DNA from: Polynucleobacter corsicus
GTDB lineage: Bacteria; Pseudomonadota; Gammaproteobacteria; Burkholderiales; Burkholderiaceae
NCBI RefSeq assembly: GCF_018688255.1
Contig: NZ_CP061314.1
Location: forward strand, 1,116,001-1,180,000
Direction: 5' to 3'
Length of the DNA stretch: 64,000 nt
Shown here: positions 35,331-42,708 of the stretch, piece by piece
Layout of the letters: the number at the start of each line of letters is the position of its first letter
How positions within the stretch are numbered: the first letter of the stretch is position 1
The notes under the pieces: model-generated
What the model saw: only the letters and a program-made list of their open reading frames with translations
Told to the model about the DNA's origin: nothing
Databases searched by the model: none
Made by a program: the position numbers and the translations under genes

Positions 35331-36463
35331 AATACTTTCTCCTGCCTGCGATAAGGAATTTGAATTTGGAAATCAGTCCGTCCAGGACGGCTATTACAGG
35401 CGATAAAGCCTTGGTGCTGCTGCACAAAAGTTTGAGCTAAAGTAAGGCCAAGACCACTGCCCCCATCCCTACCAGATACCAAGGGGAAGAAAATGCGCTC
35501 GCGAATTTCATCTGGGATACCAGGTCCGTTATCAATCACATGTAAATCCATCGCCATCTTGTAGCGTTGTTTAGAAATAGTTACTGAGCGCGCTACTCTT
35601 GTCTTCAATTCAATTTGAGCTGTACCTTGAGAAATTTCTTCAGTAAGCGCCTGGGCTGCGTTGTGAGCAATATTTAAGACCGCTTGAATCAACTGCTCAC
35701 GATCACCCAAAACATCAGGCAGACTGGTGTCATAGTTACGAATGATTCTGAGACCCTTAGGAAACTCAGCTAATACGAGACTACGAACTCGCTCTAGCGC
35801 CTCATGAACATTAAATGACTCCATGGCATGCGCCTTGCGATGCGGTGCGAGCAGTCGATCAACTAAATTCTGTAAGCGATCAGATTCTTTAATAATGACT
35901 TGAGTGTATTCACGCAAGCCCTTTTCTGGAAGCTCGAACTCGAGTAATTGAGCGGCGCCACGAATGCCGCCTAAAGGATTTTTGATTTCATGCGCTAAGT
36001 TACGCATTAACTGTTTGTTTGCTTCAACTTGCTGTGTCACACGCTCATCCCGCTCGCTACGTAACTGCTGATCAATCGGGAACCACTCCATCATGATGAG
36101 TGTTGGATCTTCAAGGCTAGCTACCACCACATGCGCAGGAATAGATTCTTGATGAATGCTACCGGGCAAGGAATGCAACATCATTTCCTGTCGTTTTGCA
36201 GAAAAGTGCCCTGCCTTAACCTCATCAATCATGTGATTGAGGGCTTCATTGGATCCAAATAATTCGCGCACAGATTGACCCTCAAGTGATTTACGAGAAA
36301 GATCCAGCGCAGACTCTGCTGCAGGATTCACATAAACCAATTGTTGGTTATCAGCCTCAAATACCACGACGGCATTGGGCATCTGATCAAGCAATGTCGG
36401 AAAAAAAGGAGCAGCCGAAGCTGCCCCTTTGAACGAATTGCGCAACAGACCTGCGCTCAACAT
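35327..36463 (-). CDS. ntrB: Nitrogen regulation sensor histidine kinase NtrB
   Basis: NtrB phosphorylates or dephosphorylates NtrC under control of PII. The 378-residue soluble kinase has an N-terminal PAS domain (about 22-130: LLDQMPNAVVVFEADNQQLVYVN pattern), the HisKA motif NLAHEIKNPLGGIRGAAQLLEFEL (about 154-177), and HATPase motifs NIAHNAAQAL, DNGPGIP and GSGLGLTLAQTFVQQHQG. No membrane helix is seen. It lies 11 bases after glnA and overlaps ntrC by four bases. Confidence 0.95.
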   Translation of the reverse strand: MLSAGLLRNSFKGAASAAPFFPTLLDQMPNAVVVFEADNQQLVYVNPAAESALDLSRKSLEGQSVRELFGSNEALNHMIDEVKAGHFSAKRQEMMLHSLPGSIHQESIPAHVVVASLEDPTLIMMEWFPIDQQLRSERDERVTQQVEANKQLMRNLAHEIKNPLGGIRGAAQLLEFELPEKGLREYTQVIIKESDRLQNLVDRLLAPHRKAHAMESFNVHEALERVRSLVLAEFPKGLRIIRNYDTSLPDVLGDREQLIQAVLNIAHNAAQALTEEISQGTAQIELKTRVARSVTISKQRYKMAMDLHVIDNGPGIPDEIRERIFFPLVSGRDGGSGLGLTLAQTFVQQHQGFIACNSRPGRTDFQIQIPYRRQEKVL

Positions 36464-36474
36464 TTCTCCTTCGC

Positions 36475-37890
36475 TTACAGGGAGTAGTACATATCGAATT
36501 CGATCGGATGAGTCGTCATACGGAAACGTGTGACATCTTCCATCTTCAAAGCGATATATGCGTCGATCATAGAGTCTGTAAAGACACCACCACGAGTCAA
36601 GAACTCACGGTCTTTGTTTAAAGCTTCTAATGCCTCTTCCAAGCTTGCACAAACGGTTGGAATCTTTGCATCTTCTTCTGGTGGCAAATCATACAAGTTC
36701 TTGTCAGCAGCTTCACCTGGATGAATCTTATTCTGAACACCATCTAAACCTGCCATCATCAATGCTGAGAAGCAGAGGTATGGGTTAGCCAATGGATCAG
36801 GGAAGCGAGTTTCGATACGACGACCTTTAGGGCTTGAAACGTGTGGAATACGAATCGAAGCAGAACGGTTACGAGCAGAGTAAGCCAACTTTACTGGAGC
36901 CTCAAAGCCTGGAACTAAACGCTTGTATGAGTTTGTACCTGGGTTAGTGATCGCATTCAATGCCTTAGCGTGCTTAATAATGCCGCCGATGTAGAACAAT
37001 GCAAACTCTGACAAACCTGCGTAGCCATTGCCAGCAAACAAGTTCTCGCCGTTCTTCCAAATAGATTGGTGAACGTGCATACCAGAACCGTTGTCGCCAA
37101 CGATAGGCTTAGGCATAAATGTGGCTGTCTTGCCGTAAGCGTGCGCTACGTTTTGAATGACATACTTCTGCCAGATAGTCCAGTCAGCACGCTCAACCAA
37201 TGTGCTGAACTTAGTGCCCAATTCGTTTTGGCCTTGACCAGCAACTTCATGGTGATGCACTTCGACTGGAATGCCTAAAGATTCGAGGATCAAACACATT
37301 TCAGAACGCATGTCATGGAATGTATCTACTGGAGCAACTGGGAAGTAACCACCCTTTTTACCTGGACGATGTCCAGGGTTCCCACCTTCGATTTCAGCAG
37401 CTGAAGACCATGGAGCCTCTTCAGAATCTACCTTAACGAAACAACCCTGCATATCAGCACCCCAACGGACGCCATCAAAAATAAAGAATTCTGGCTCTGG
37501 ACCAAAGTACGCTGTATCACCCAAACCAGTGCTCTTCAAATAGGACTCAGCACGTTTAGCAATCGAACGTGGGTCACGGTCGTAACCTTTACCATCTGAA
37601 GGCTCGATCACGTCACATGTGATCACCAATGTTGGCTCTTCATAGAATGGGTCGATGTAGCAAGCTGTTGGATCTGGCATCAGCAACATATCAGATGCTT
37701 CAATACCTTTCCAACCGGCAATAGATGAACCGTCAAACGCGTGACCACTCTCAAACTTGTCTTCGTCAAAATGGGAAATAGGTACTGTTGTGTGCTGCTC
37801 TTTACCCTTTGTATCTACAAAGCGGAAATCAACAAAAGTACATTCTTTCTCTTTAACTAACTTCATCACATCAGCGACGGTCTTCGTCAT
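36475..37890 (-). CDS. glnA: Glutamine synthetase type I
   Basis: GlnA makes glutamine from glutamate, ammonia and ATP. The product is 471 residues from the ATG at 37888-37890, which has a strong AGAGGAGA site; an in-frame extension upstream is unlikely. Seen: FVDTKGKEQH, the FDGSSIAGWKGIEASDMLL region, the GPEPEFFIFD glutamate motif, VAGQGQNELGTKFSTL, KPIVGDNGSGMHVHQS (ATP loop) and the adenylylation site NLYDLPPEE with the tyrosine near residue 400. It leads the glnA-ntrB-ntrC-xthA operon and has two NtrC boxes upstream. Confidence 0.98.
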   Translation of the reverse strand: MTKTVADVMKLVKEKECTFVDFRFVDTKGKEQHTTVPISHFDEDKFESGHAFDGSSIAGWKGIEASDMLLMPDPTACYIDPFYEEPTLVITCDVIEPSDGKGYDRDPRSIAKRAESYLKSTGLGDTAYFGPEPEFFIFDGVRWGADMQGCFVKVDSEEAPWSSAAEIEGGNPGHRPGKKGGYFPVAPVDTFHDMRSEMCLILESLGIPVEVHHHEVAGQGQNELGTKFSTLVERADWTIWQKYVIQNVAHAYGKTATFMPKPIVGDNGSGMHVHQSIWKNGENLFAGNGYAGLSEFALFYIGGIIKHAKALNAITNPGTNSYKRLVPGFEAPVKLAYSARNRSASIRIPHVSSPKGRRIETRFPDPLANPYLCFSALMMAGLDGVQNKIHPGEAADKNLYDLPPEEDAKIPTVCASLEEALEALNKDREFLTRGGVFTDSMIDAYIALKMEDVTRFRMTTHPIEFDMYYSL

Positions 37891-37953
37891 GCAAATCTCC
37901 TCTATTAACTGAATTCGGAATACAAACCTAAGGTGTACACCCTTGTTTATTCC

Positions 37954-37970
37954 AGGCATTAAATATGCCC
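37954..37970 (-). promoter_or_regulatory. Weak sigma-54-like -24/-12 element upstream of glnA
   Basis: On the minus strand GGGCAT-N5-ATGCC has GG and GC ten bases apart as in sigma-54 promoters, but it matches the consensus (TGGCAC-N5-TTGC) imperfectly. A start about 12 bases downstream (near 37944) would place the NtrC boxes at about -84 and -136, the normal range. No better sigma-70 promoter is obvious in the interval. Confidence 0.35.
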
Positions 37971-38019
37971 TTGGGATGTATCTAATTTACTGAAGCAAAC
38001 AAACGGTAACAGCCATTAT

Positions 38020-38036
38020 TGCACTAATTAAGTGCT
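38020..38036. promoter_or_regulatory. NtrC binding site (proximal) upstream of glnA
   Basis: TGCACTAATTAAGTGCT fits the 17-base NtrC consensus TGCACC-N5-GGTGCA with conserved TGCAC and GTGC arms. It lies about 130 bases upstream of the glnA start codon. Confidence 0.65.
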
Positions 38037-38071
38037 GAAAAGCCCCTCAAAACCCTATAAATAGCTCTATT

Positions 38072-38088
38072 TGCACCAAACTAGTGCT
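38072..38088. promoter_or_regulatory. NtrC binding site (distal) upstream of glnA
   Basis: TGCACCAAACTAGTGCT is a close match to the 17-base NtrC consensus. Its centre is 52 bases (about five helix turns) from the proximal site, on the same helix face. It touches the last base of the stop codon of the upstream cinA-type gene. Confidence 0.65.
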
Positions 38089-38951
38089 TAATCAGATTTT
38101 GAAATATCATGAATTACATAACCCAAAGCCTCAGTGCCTGCTCGCAAAGCAATCCAGGCCTCTTCTAATAGACTGGCATTACCCTTAATACCCAATTCAA
38201 TATGCCGGTCGGCGTAGACACCGCCTCTAGAGGAATCGCCAACTGACGGGAGACTAAAGACCTTTACGCCTGGATATGAGGCCTCAATACGCTCCATTAA
38301 GGGTGTTAAAACGGACTCAATCCCTTTTGGAACAATAAAACTTTGCTCTGCCCAGTTTTCACGATGAAATAAATTCTGATAATGGGTATCCAGGCACCAC
38401 GCCATCATGGGCGCAGCCATGACAGGAAAGCCAGGCACAAAATAGTGCTCGCGAATCGAAAAACCAGGGATCTGGTTATAGGGATTTGGGATGATGTCAC
38501 TCCCAATTGGAAACTCCCCCATCTTAAAGCGATGCTGATTTTCCGCAGTATTGAGATCGGCCTTCATGGGGTCGCCCTCTGCCATGATCCGAATACGTCC
38601 TGCAATAAGCTCTTGTGCAGTCGCATGTAATTGCGTTTGTGTACCCAAAGCTAAAGCGGCACATTGTCTAGTGTGGTCATCAGGCGTAGCTCCGATACCC
38701 CCGGTACTGAAAACCACATCACCACTTGCGAAGGTATCTTTCAAGGTAGCGGTAATTTGTTCGGGATCATCTGCGACATATTTAGCCCAAGATAAGCTTA
38801 GGCCACGCTCATTTAAAAGCTCAATCAATTTACTCAGATGCTTGTCTTGACGACGCCCAGACAAAATTTCATCACCAATCACAATTAAACCGAAACGACG
38901 AGTATTTGCTTCGGAGTCCTCGAGACTCGAATTTTTTAATACCTCAACCAT
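38088..38951 (-). CDS. CinA N-terminal-type / molybdopterin-binding domain protein
   Basis: The 287-residue product (ATG at 38949-38951, GGAG ten bases upstream) has a MoCF/MoaB-like fold: FGLIVIGDEILSGRRQDKH (about 20-38), FSTGGIGATPDDHTR (about 83-97), then a COG1058-type tail. It lacks the C-terminal NMN amidohydrolase domain of full CinA. An extension to a TTG at 38987 is less likely because the chosen ATG overlaps the upstream EI24 gene by 8 bases in the usual coupled way. Role unknown; family members include nicotinamide mononucleotide or ADP-ribose pyrophosphatase-type proteins. Confidence 0.85.
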   Translation of the reverse strand: MVEVLKNSSLEDSEANTRRFGLIVIGDEILSGRRQDKHLSKLIELLNERGLSLSWAKYVADDPEQITATLKDTFASGDVVFSTGGIGATPDDHTRQCAALALGTQTQLHATAQELIAGRIRIMAEGDPMKADLNTAENQHRFKMGEFPIGSDIIPNPYNQIPGFSIREHYFVPGFPVMAAPMMAWCLDTHYQNLFHRENWAEQSFIVPKGIESVLTPLMERIEASYPGVKVFSLPSVGDSSRGGVYADRHIELGIKGNASLLEEAWIALRAGTEALGYVIHDISKSD

Positions 38952-39813
38952 GGTTCGGCAACTCCGTATCAATAACACGCGCTTCAATATTCAAAGATCG
39001 ATCCAACTCAATACTACGTAATTCTTTTAATGCCTCAAGCAAGTAATGTGTAAACCAGAGCGCAGCAAAGACAAAGATTAAAGAATAGACCCACAGCGCA
39101 ACAAAGCTGACAATGGGAAATAAGACAAGGGCTAAAACAGAAGTTGCCCAGAAAAAGGTCGGCACCGCTCCCAACATCCCAGAAATAATTCCCATAGCCA
39201 ATAGTGGCCAACGGTGTTGATGCAAAAGGATATCGCGCTCTTCTGCAGTAGCATGCAGCGCTAACACATCGTAAGACATCAGGCGCATGGTCAACCAGCC
39301 CCAAATCAATGGCGGCAAAACAGCAACCAGTGGCGGTATCCACCACACTGGCAAAGTGAGCATCACTAGAGCTAAACAGATCAAGGCGGACCAAAGGGTG
39401 TAAGCAAAACTACCCAACAAACCGCCGCCCTTTTTCTTCGCAATGTCTTTATAGGCGTATTGACGCGCGACTACCTTGACGATGGTTGGCACGGTTGTCA
39501 AGGCGATGAAAACCAATAAACTAATGGAGATTAAAGGAATCAGTAACATCACGAAGAAGAGCGGTGCGATCCATGCACGTGCACCCTCGAAGCCGGCCCA
39601 GATCAAGCCATCCGCAATCAAGCTAGTAAAAATGGATGCCGTCAGAAAAGTACTCAGCATCTCTAATGCTGGAGTCCAAGTTAGCCAAATTAAAACGCCC
39701 CACAAGACCGAGACAATTAAAAATGGTCGCAGACTAAGCCATAGCATTTTGGGATGCATCGCACCAACTAAAGCTAAGCCAAAAGACTTAAAAACTTGCT
39801 GCATGCTATTCAT
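38944..39813 (-). CDS. EI24 domain-containing membrane protein
   Basis: This 289-residue membrane protein has several hydrophobic segments (about 24-46, 54-75, 79-110, 137-185 and 207-255) and the EI24/CysZ family pattern. The start offers two close ATG codons (residues 1 and 4). CysZ proteins import sulfate, but this group in Burkholderiales has no proven substrate. The reading frame overlaps the cinA-type gene by 8 bases. Confidence 0.82.
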   Translation of the reverse strand: MNSMQQVFKSFGLALVGAMHPKMLWLSLRPFLIVSVLWGVLIWLTWTPALEMLSTFLTASIFTSLIADGLIWAGFEGARAWIAPLFFVMLLIPLISISLLVFIALTTVPTIVKVVARQYAYKDIAKKKGGGLLGSFAYTLWSALICLALVMLTLPVWWIPPLVAVLPPLIWGWLTMRLMSYDVLALHATAEERDILLHQHRWPLLAMGIISGMLGAVPTFFWATSVLALVLFPIVSFVALWVYSLIFVFAALWFTHYLLEALKELRSIELDRSLNIEARVIDTELPNHG

Positions 39814-39847
39814 ATATTTCCATTGCTACTGTGTGAGCTACTAACTT

Positions 39848-40825
39848 CTATTTTGCTTTGGGAAAGATTTCTCGAATCGAGTGAATGAGACTTTGCCACT
39901 GATGCTGCAATACATTGGGCGACAAAACTAAGTCCCTGACTCCAGTGGGATGAACTTCTTTTGAAAAGATTGCAGTATTAAGCATCATATCCCACCAAGG
40001 AAATAAAACACCAAAGTTACAACCCCCTAAAACACCTGGTTTACCTTTGGCCTCGTGACCGAAACCTACCGCGTGATGCAGCCGGTGATACATCGGAGAA
40101 ATTAAGAAGTATTTAAAAAAGCCAAGATCAATCTTCAAATTGGCATGTTGCCAGCTTTGAATCAGTTGGCTTAACACCACCAACACAATAAATTGACTAG
40201 GTGATACGCCAAACAATAGAGCAAAGAAAGAAAACACAAAGGCATGCATGATGTCGTCGATGATGTGATTGCGATCATCAGACCAAGCAGTCATCACCGT
40301 TTGACTATGATGCAAGGCATGTAATTTCCACCACCAATTAAACACATGGGAGGCGCGGTGATATAGATACTCCACCAAATCAAGTAAGACAAAGTAGATA
40401 AAAAAACTCACCAAGGGTATGGATGTGACTGGTGGCCACCAGGACTCCACATTCAGTCTGCCAAAACGGAAGTCATGCAAGACCGAATCAAGCTGAAAGA
40501 AAAGTCCGGATAAGGCAATAAAAATCAGACCGTGAAAAATGCCTAGACGATGAAACAGGGTGTAAAAAATATCCGCCTTGGAGCTCTTCGCAAACCGCTC
40601 TTGTATCTCTGCAGGGGAAAATCTCTCCCAGGCTCTGAGAATCACCGCAATCAGGAAAATCTGAATGCATCCAAACAAAAACCAGTCGATGCCATCAAAT
40701 ACATCCTCGGCCATCGACATCAGGTCAAATTGATACAAAATTGGCCCAGCTACATAGGTAAACAAGAATTCTTGAACGCTAGCGTAGGCTGATGCGATGG
40801 CGGCTGTCAGGGGGTTTAAGTCCAT
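39848..40825 (-). CDS. Fatty acid hydroxylase / sterol desaturase superfamily protein
   Basis: This is a 325-residue integral membrane di-iron oxygenase. Histidine-rich clusters of the family are present: YHRASH (HxxxH), KLHALHHS (HxxHH), and HRLHHAVGFGH near the end. Four or more hydrophobic helices alternate with these clusters. Such enzymes hydroxylate or desaturate fatty acids, carotenoids or hopanoid-like lipids; the substrate here is unknown. It lies 15 bases after the polysaccharide deacetylase gene on the same strand. Confidence 0.9.
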   Translation of the reverse strand: MDLNPLTAAIASAYASVQEFLFTYVAGPILYQFDLMSMAEDVFDGIDWFLFGCIQIFLIAVILRAWERFSPAEIQERFAKSSKADIFYTLFHRLGIFHGLIFIALSGLFFQLDSVLHDFRFGRLNVESWWPPVTSIPLVSFFIYFVLLDLVEYLYHRASHVFNWWWKLHALHHSQTVMTAWSDDRNHIIDDIMHAFVFSFFALLFGVSPSQFIVLVVLSQLIQSWQHANLKIDLGFFKYFLISPMYHRLHHAVGFGHEAKGKPGVLGGCNFGVLFPWWDMMLNTAIFSKEVHPTGVRDLVLSPNVLQHQWQSLIHSIREIFPKAK

Positions 40826-40840
40826 ATTCTCAATTGTGAC

Positions 40841-41611
40841 TTATTTATCCCGTTTTGGCAGGGTTGCAAAACAAAACCCCCGAGCCTTCAAATTCAGAAT
40901 CAGTTGCTCTAAAACTGCTGGAGCCCAGGGATCCTTACGTGACCAAATACCCAAATGCGCCATAGCGATATCGCCATCCTGAAGCTGGCTACTAGCCTTA
41001 TCCAGCAGCGCTTTGTTAGGATGCGTCTCTGAACTCAACTCATCCCCCAAAAATCCCGCAGGATTCCAGCCAACATGCTGGTAAGCACATTGATCACCCA
41101 TCCTGCTCGAACGGGGGGATGTTTTTCCACCAGGAGCTCGCCAGATTTTTTGAATACTGGCGCCGGTTAACTCTTTGAAGCGCTCATCCACTCGACGGAT
41201 TTCTCGGCAATAAGCTGCTTCGCTGTACAGAGTTGCTACACCAGCCTTTGGGCCGAATTGTGGCTTTGCAAAGATTTCTCCGCTTGGGCCGTCCTTCACA
41301 AAGTACACATGGTCATAGGTATGACTACCAAAGTGATGACCTTCACGCACCCGATCTTGCCAATATGATTTCCAAGAATCATCTAAAGAAAAATCACCAC
41401 GGCTAGTTTTTTCATTCGCTAGAAAAAAAGTAGCTTTCACATTCTGACGATTTAAAATGTCGGCAATCGTTTGCGCTACAGACATATTGCCAGTATCAAA
41501 AGTTAGGTAAACCGTTTTTTTACAATTCGCCTCTTGTGCAATACCCAGCAAGGAGCATGCCGCCAGAACGATGAATGCCGTCAGTCGAACGAGGGTCGCA
41601 TTCAAATACAT
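40841..41611 (-). CDS. Polysaccharide deacetylase family protein (NodB-like, variant motif 1)
   Basis: The 256-residue product is exported (signal peptide about 1-26). The NodB homology region carries YLTFDTGNMS, where the canonical TFDDG second aspartate is Thr40, the metal-binding HxxxH as GSHTYDH, and the RxPxG-like WRAPGGKTSPRSS. It should act on a periplasmic or surface polysaccharide, but loss of one metal-ligand aspartate makes activity uncertain. It is 9 bases after the YncE-like gene and 15 before the hydroxylase gene. Confidence 0.88.
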   Translation of the reverse strand: MYLNATLVRLTAFIVLAACSLLGIAQEANCKKTVYLTFDTGNMSVAQTIADILNRQNVKATFFLANEKTSRGDFSLDDSWKSYWQDRVREGHHFGSHTYDHVYFVKDGPSGEIFAKPQFGPKAGVATLYSEAAYCREIRRVDERFKELTGASIQKIWRAPGGKTSPRSSRMGDQCAYQHVGWNPAGFLGDELSSETHPNKALLDKASSQLQDGDIAMAHLGIWSRKDPWAPAVLEQLILNLKARGFCFATLPKRDK

Positions 41612-41620
41612 CTAATTGGG

Positions 41621-42649
41621 CTATTCCCAGCTAGCACGCGGAGTGAAGAAAACACCGTGAGGGGATCTACCAACAGGAATTACTGAGACCAGCTTCATCG
41701 AAGGTATGTCAATCACTCCCACCTTTTTAGAAAAACGGAGTGTGACCCATATAGTTTTTCCATCAGGTGTAATTTCCATATCATCGGGGCCTGCCGGCAG
41801 ACCAGTAATATCGCCTATCTTTTCCAGAGTCTGCATATTAATCATGCTGATACTTGACGCAATACGATTGGTTACAAACACATGCTTTTTATCACCTAAG
41901 GGACGGAAGTTGTGAGCGCCCTTTCCAGTCAAGATTCGCTTTACCTCTTTACGGGTTTTCCAATCAACGACTTGAACATAGTCCTCACCAGTAATACCAA
42001 TTAACAAGTATTGATCACCAGGCGTCATCCAGACTCCTGCTGGCACCTTACCCGTGGTGATTTTCCATATGACAGTCTGGGTATCCAAATCAATTGCCGC
42101 AAGTTCATTGGAGTCTTGCAAAGTAATAAAGGCGATCTTGCTATCTGCCGTGAATGCGACATGACTTGGTGTCTTACCCAGCTTAATTGCTTTAGCCAGC
42201 TTGAGATCCGCACCTTGCGCGCGATAGACATCTACCCTATCCAAGCGATTACCGTTTGCAATAAACCACTTATGATTTGGCGAATAACCAATTTGATATG
42301 GATCAATGATGTCTGATATCTTGCCAGTTAACTCACCAGTGGTGGGATTCATCAACGCAACATCATTGCCCGCGGCATTGGCAATCAGCAAAGTCTTTTG
42401 GTCAGGGGCCATCATCAAGTGATGAGGCTCTTTTCCAACCGGCACAGTCTTAATCACTTTGCGGTTGGGCATATCAATCAGACTGACGGTAGCTTCACCA
42501 GAATTCAAGACTACCGCTAACTTGGGCTCCGCCTTGGACTCAGATGAGTTTGAACCTTGAGCATAGACAGCATTTAAAAGCCCAGTCAGGACAAATACAG
42601 TAAGGGTTGAAATACTGACAAATTTGGCTTTACTAATATAGGTATGCAT
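41621..42649 (-). CDS. YncE-family exported beta-propeller protein
   Basis: The 342-residue product has a signal peptide (about 1-30: FVSISTLTVFVLTGLLNAVYA) and about seven repeats of a beta-propeller pattern, such as VVLNSGEATVSLIDMPNRKVIKTVPVGKEPHHLMMAPD and VIPVGRSPHGVFF near the end. Members bind unknown ligands or DNA in the periplasm, and many resemble PQQ-dehydrogenase-associated proteins. It is first in the run YncE-deacetylase-hydroxylase. Confidence 0.9.
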   Translation of the reverse strand: MHTYISKAKFVSISTLTVFVLTGLLNAVYAQGSNSSESKAEPKLAVVLNSGEATVSLIDMPNRKVIKTVPVGKEPHHLMMAPDQKTLLIANAAGNDVALMNPTTGELTGKISDIIDPYQIGYSPNHKWFIANGNRLDRVDVYRAQGADLKLAKAIKLGKTPSHVAFTADSKIAFITLQDSNELAAIDLDTQTVIWKITTGKVPAGVWMTPGDQYLLIGITGEDYVQVVDWKTRKEVKRILTGKGAHNFRPLGDKKHVFVTNRIASSISMINMQTLEKIGDITGLPAGPDDMEITPDGKTIWVTLRFSKKVGVIDIPSMKLVSVIPVGRSPHGVFFTPRASWE

Positions 42650-42708
42650 GATTTATATTGTAAGCAATTGATTCATCTGGCGTAGGCCTTTAAGCAGAAT
42701 CATTTGAT

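Noticed and set aside
37891..37959. Extension of glnA by 23 residues.
   Set aside because: The ATG at 37890 has a strong AGAGGAGA site, matches the GlnA start, and the extension would run through the putative promoter.
37979..38010. Sigma-70 promoter for glnA (TTGTTT or TTACCG with TAGATA/GATACA).
   Set aside because: Spacers of 14 or 19 bases are outside the usual range; kept only as a possibility in case sigma-54 is not used.
38952..38987. Longer cinA-type protein from a TTG.
   Set aside because: The ATG at 38951 has GGAG upstream and the usual coupled overlap with the preceding gene.
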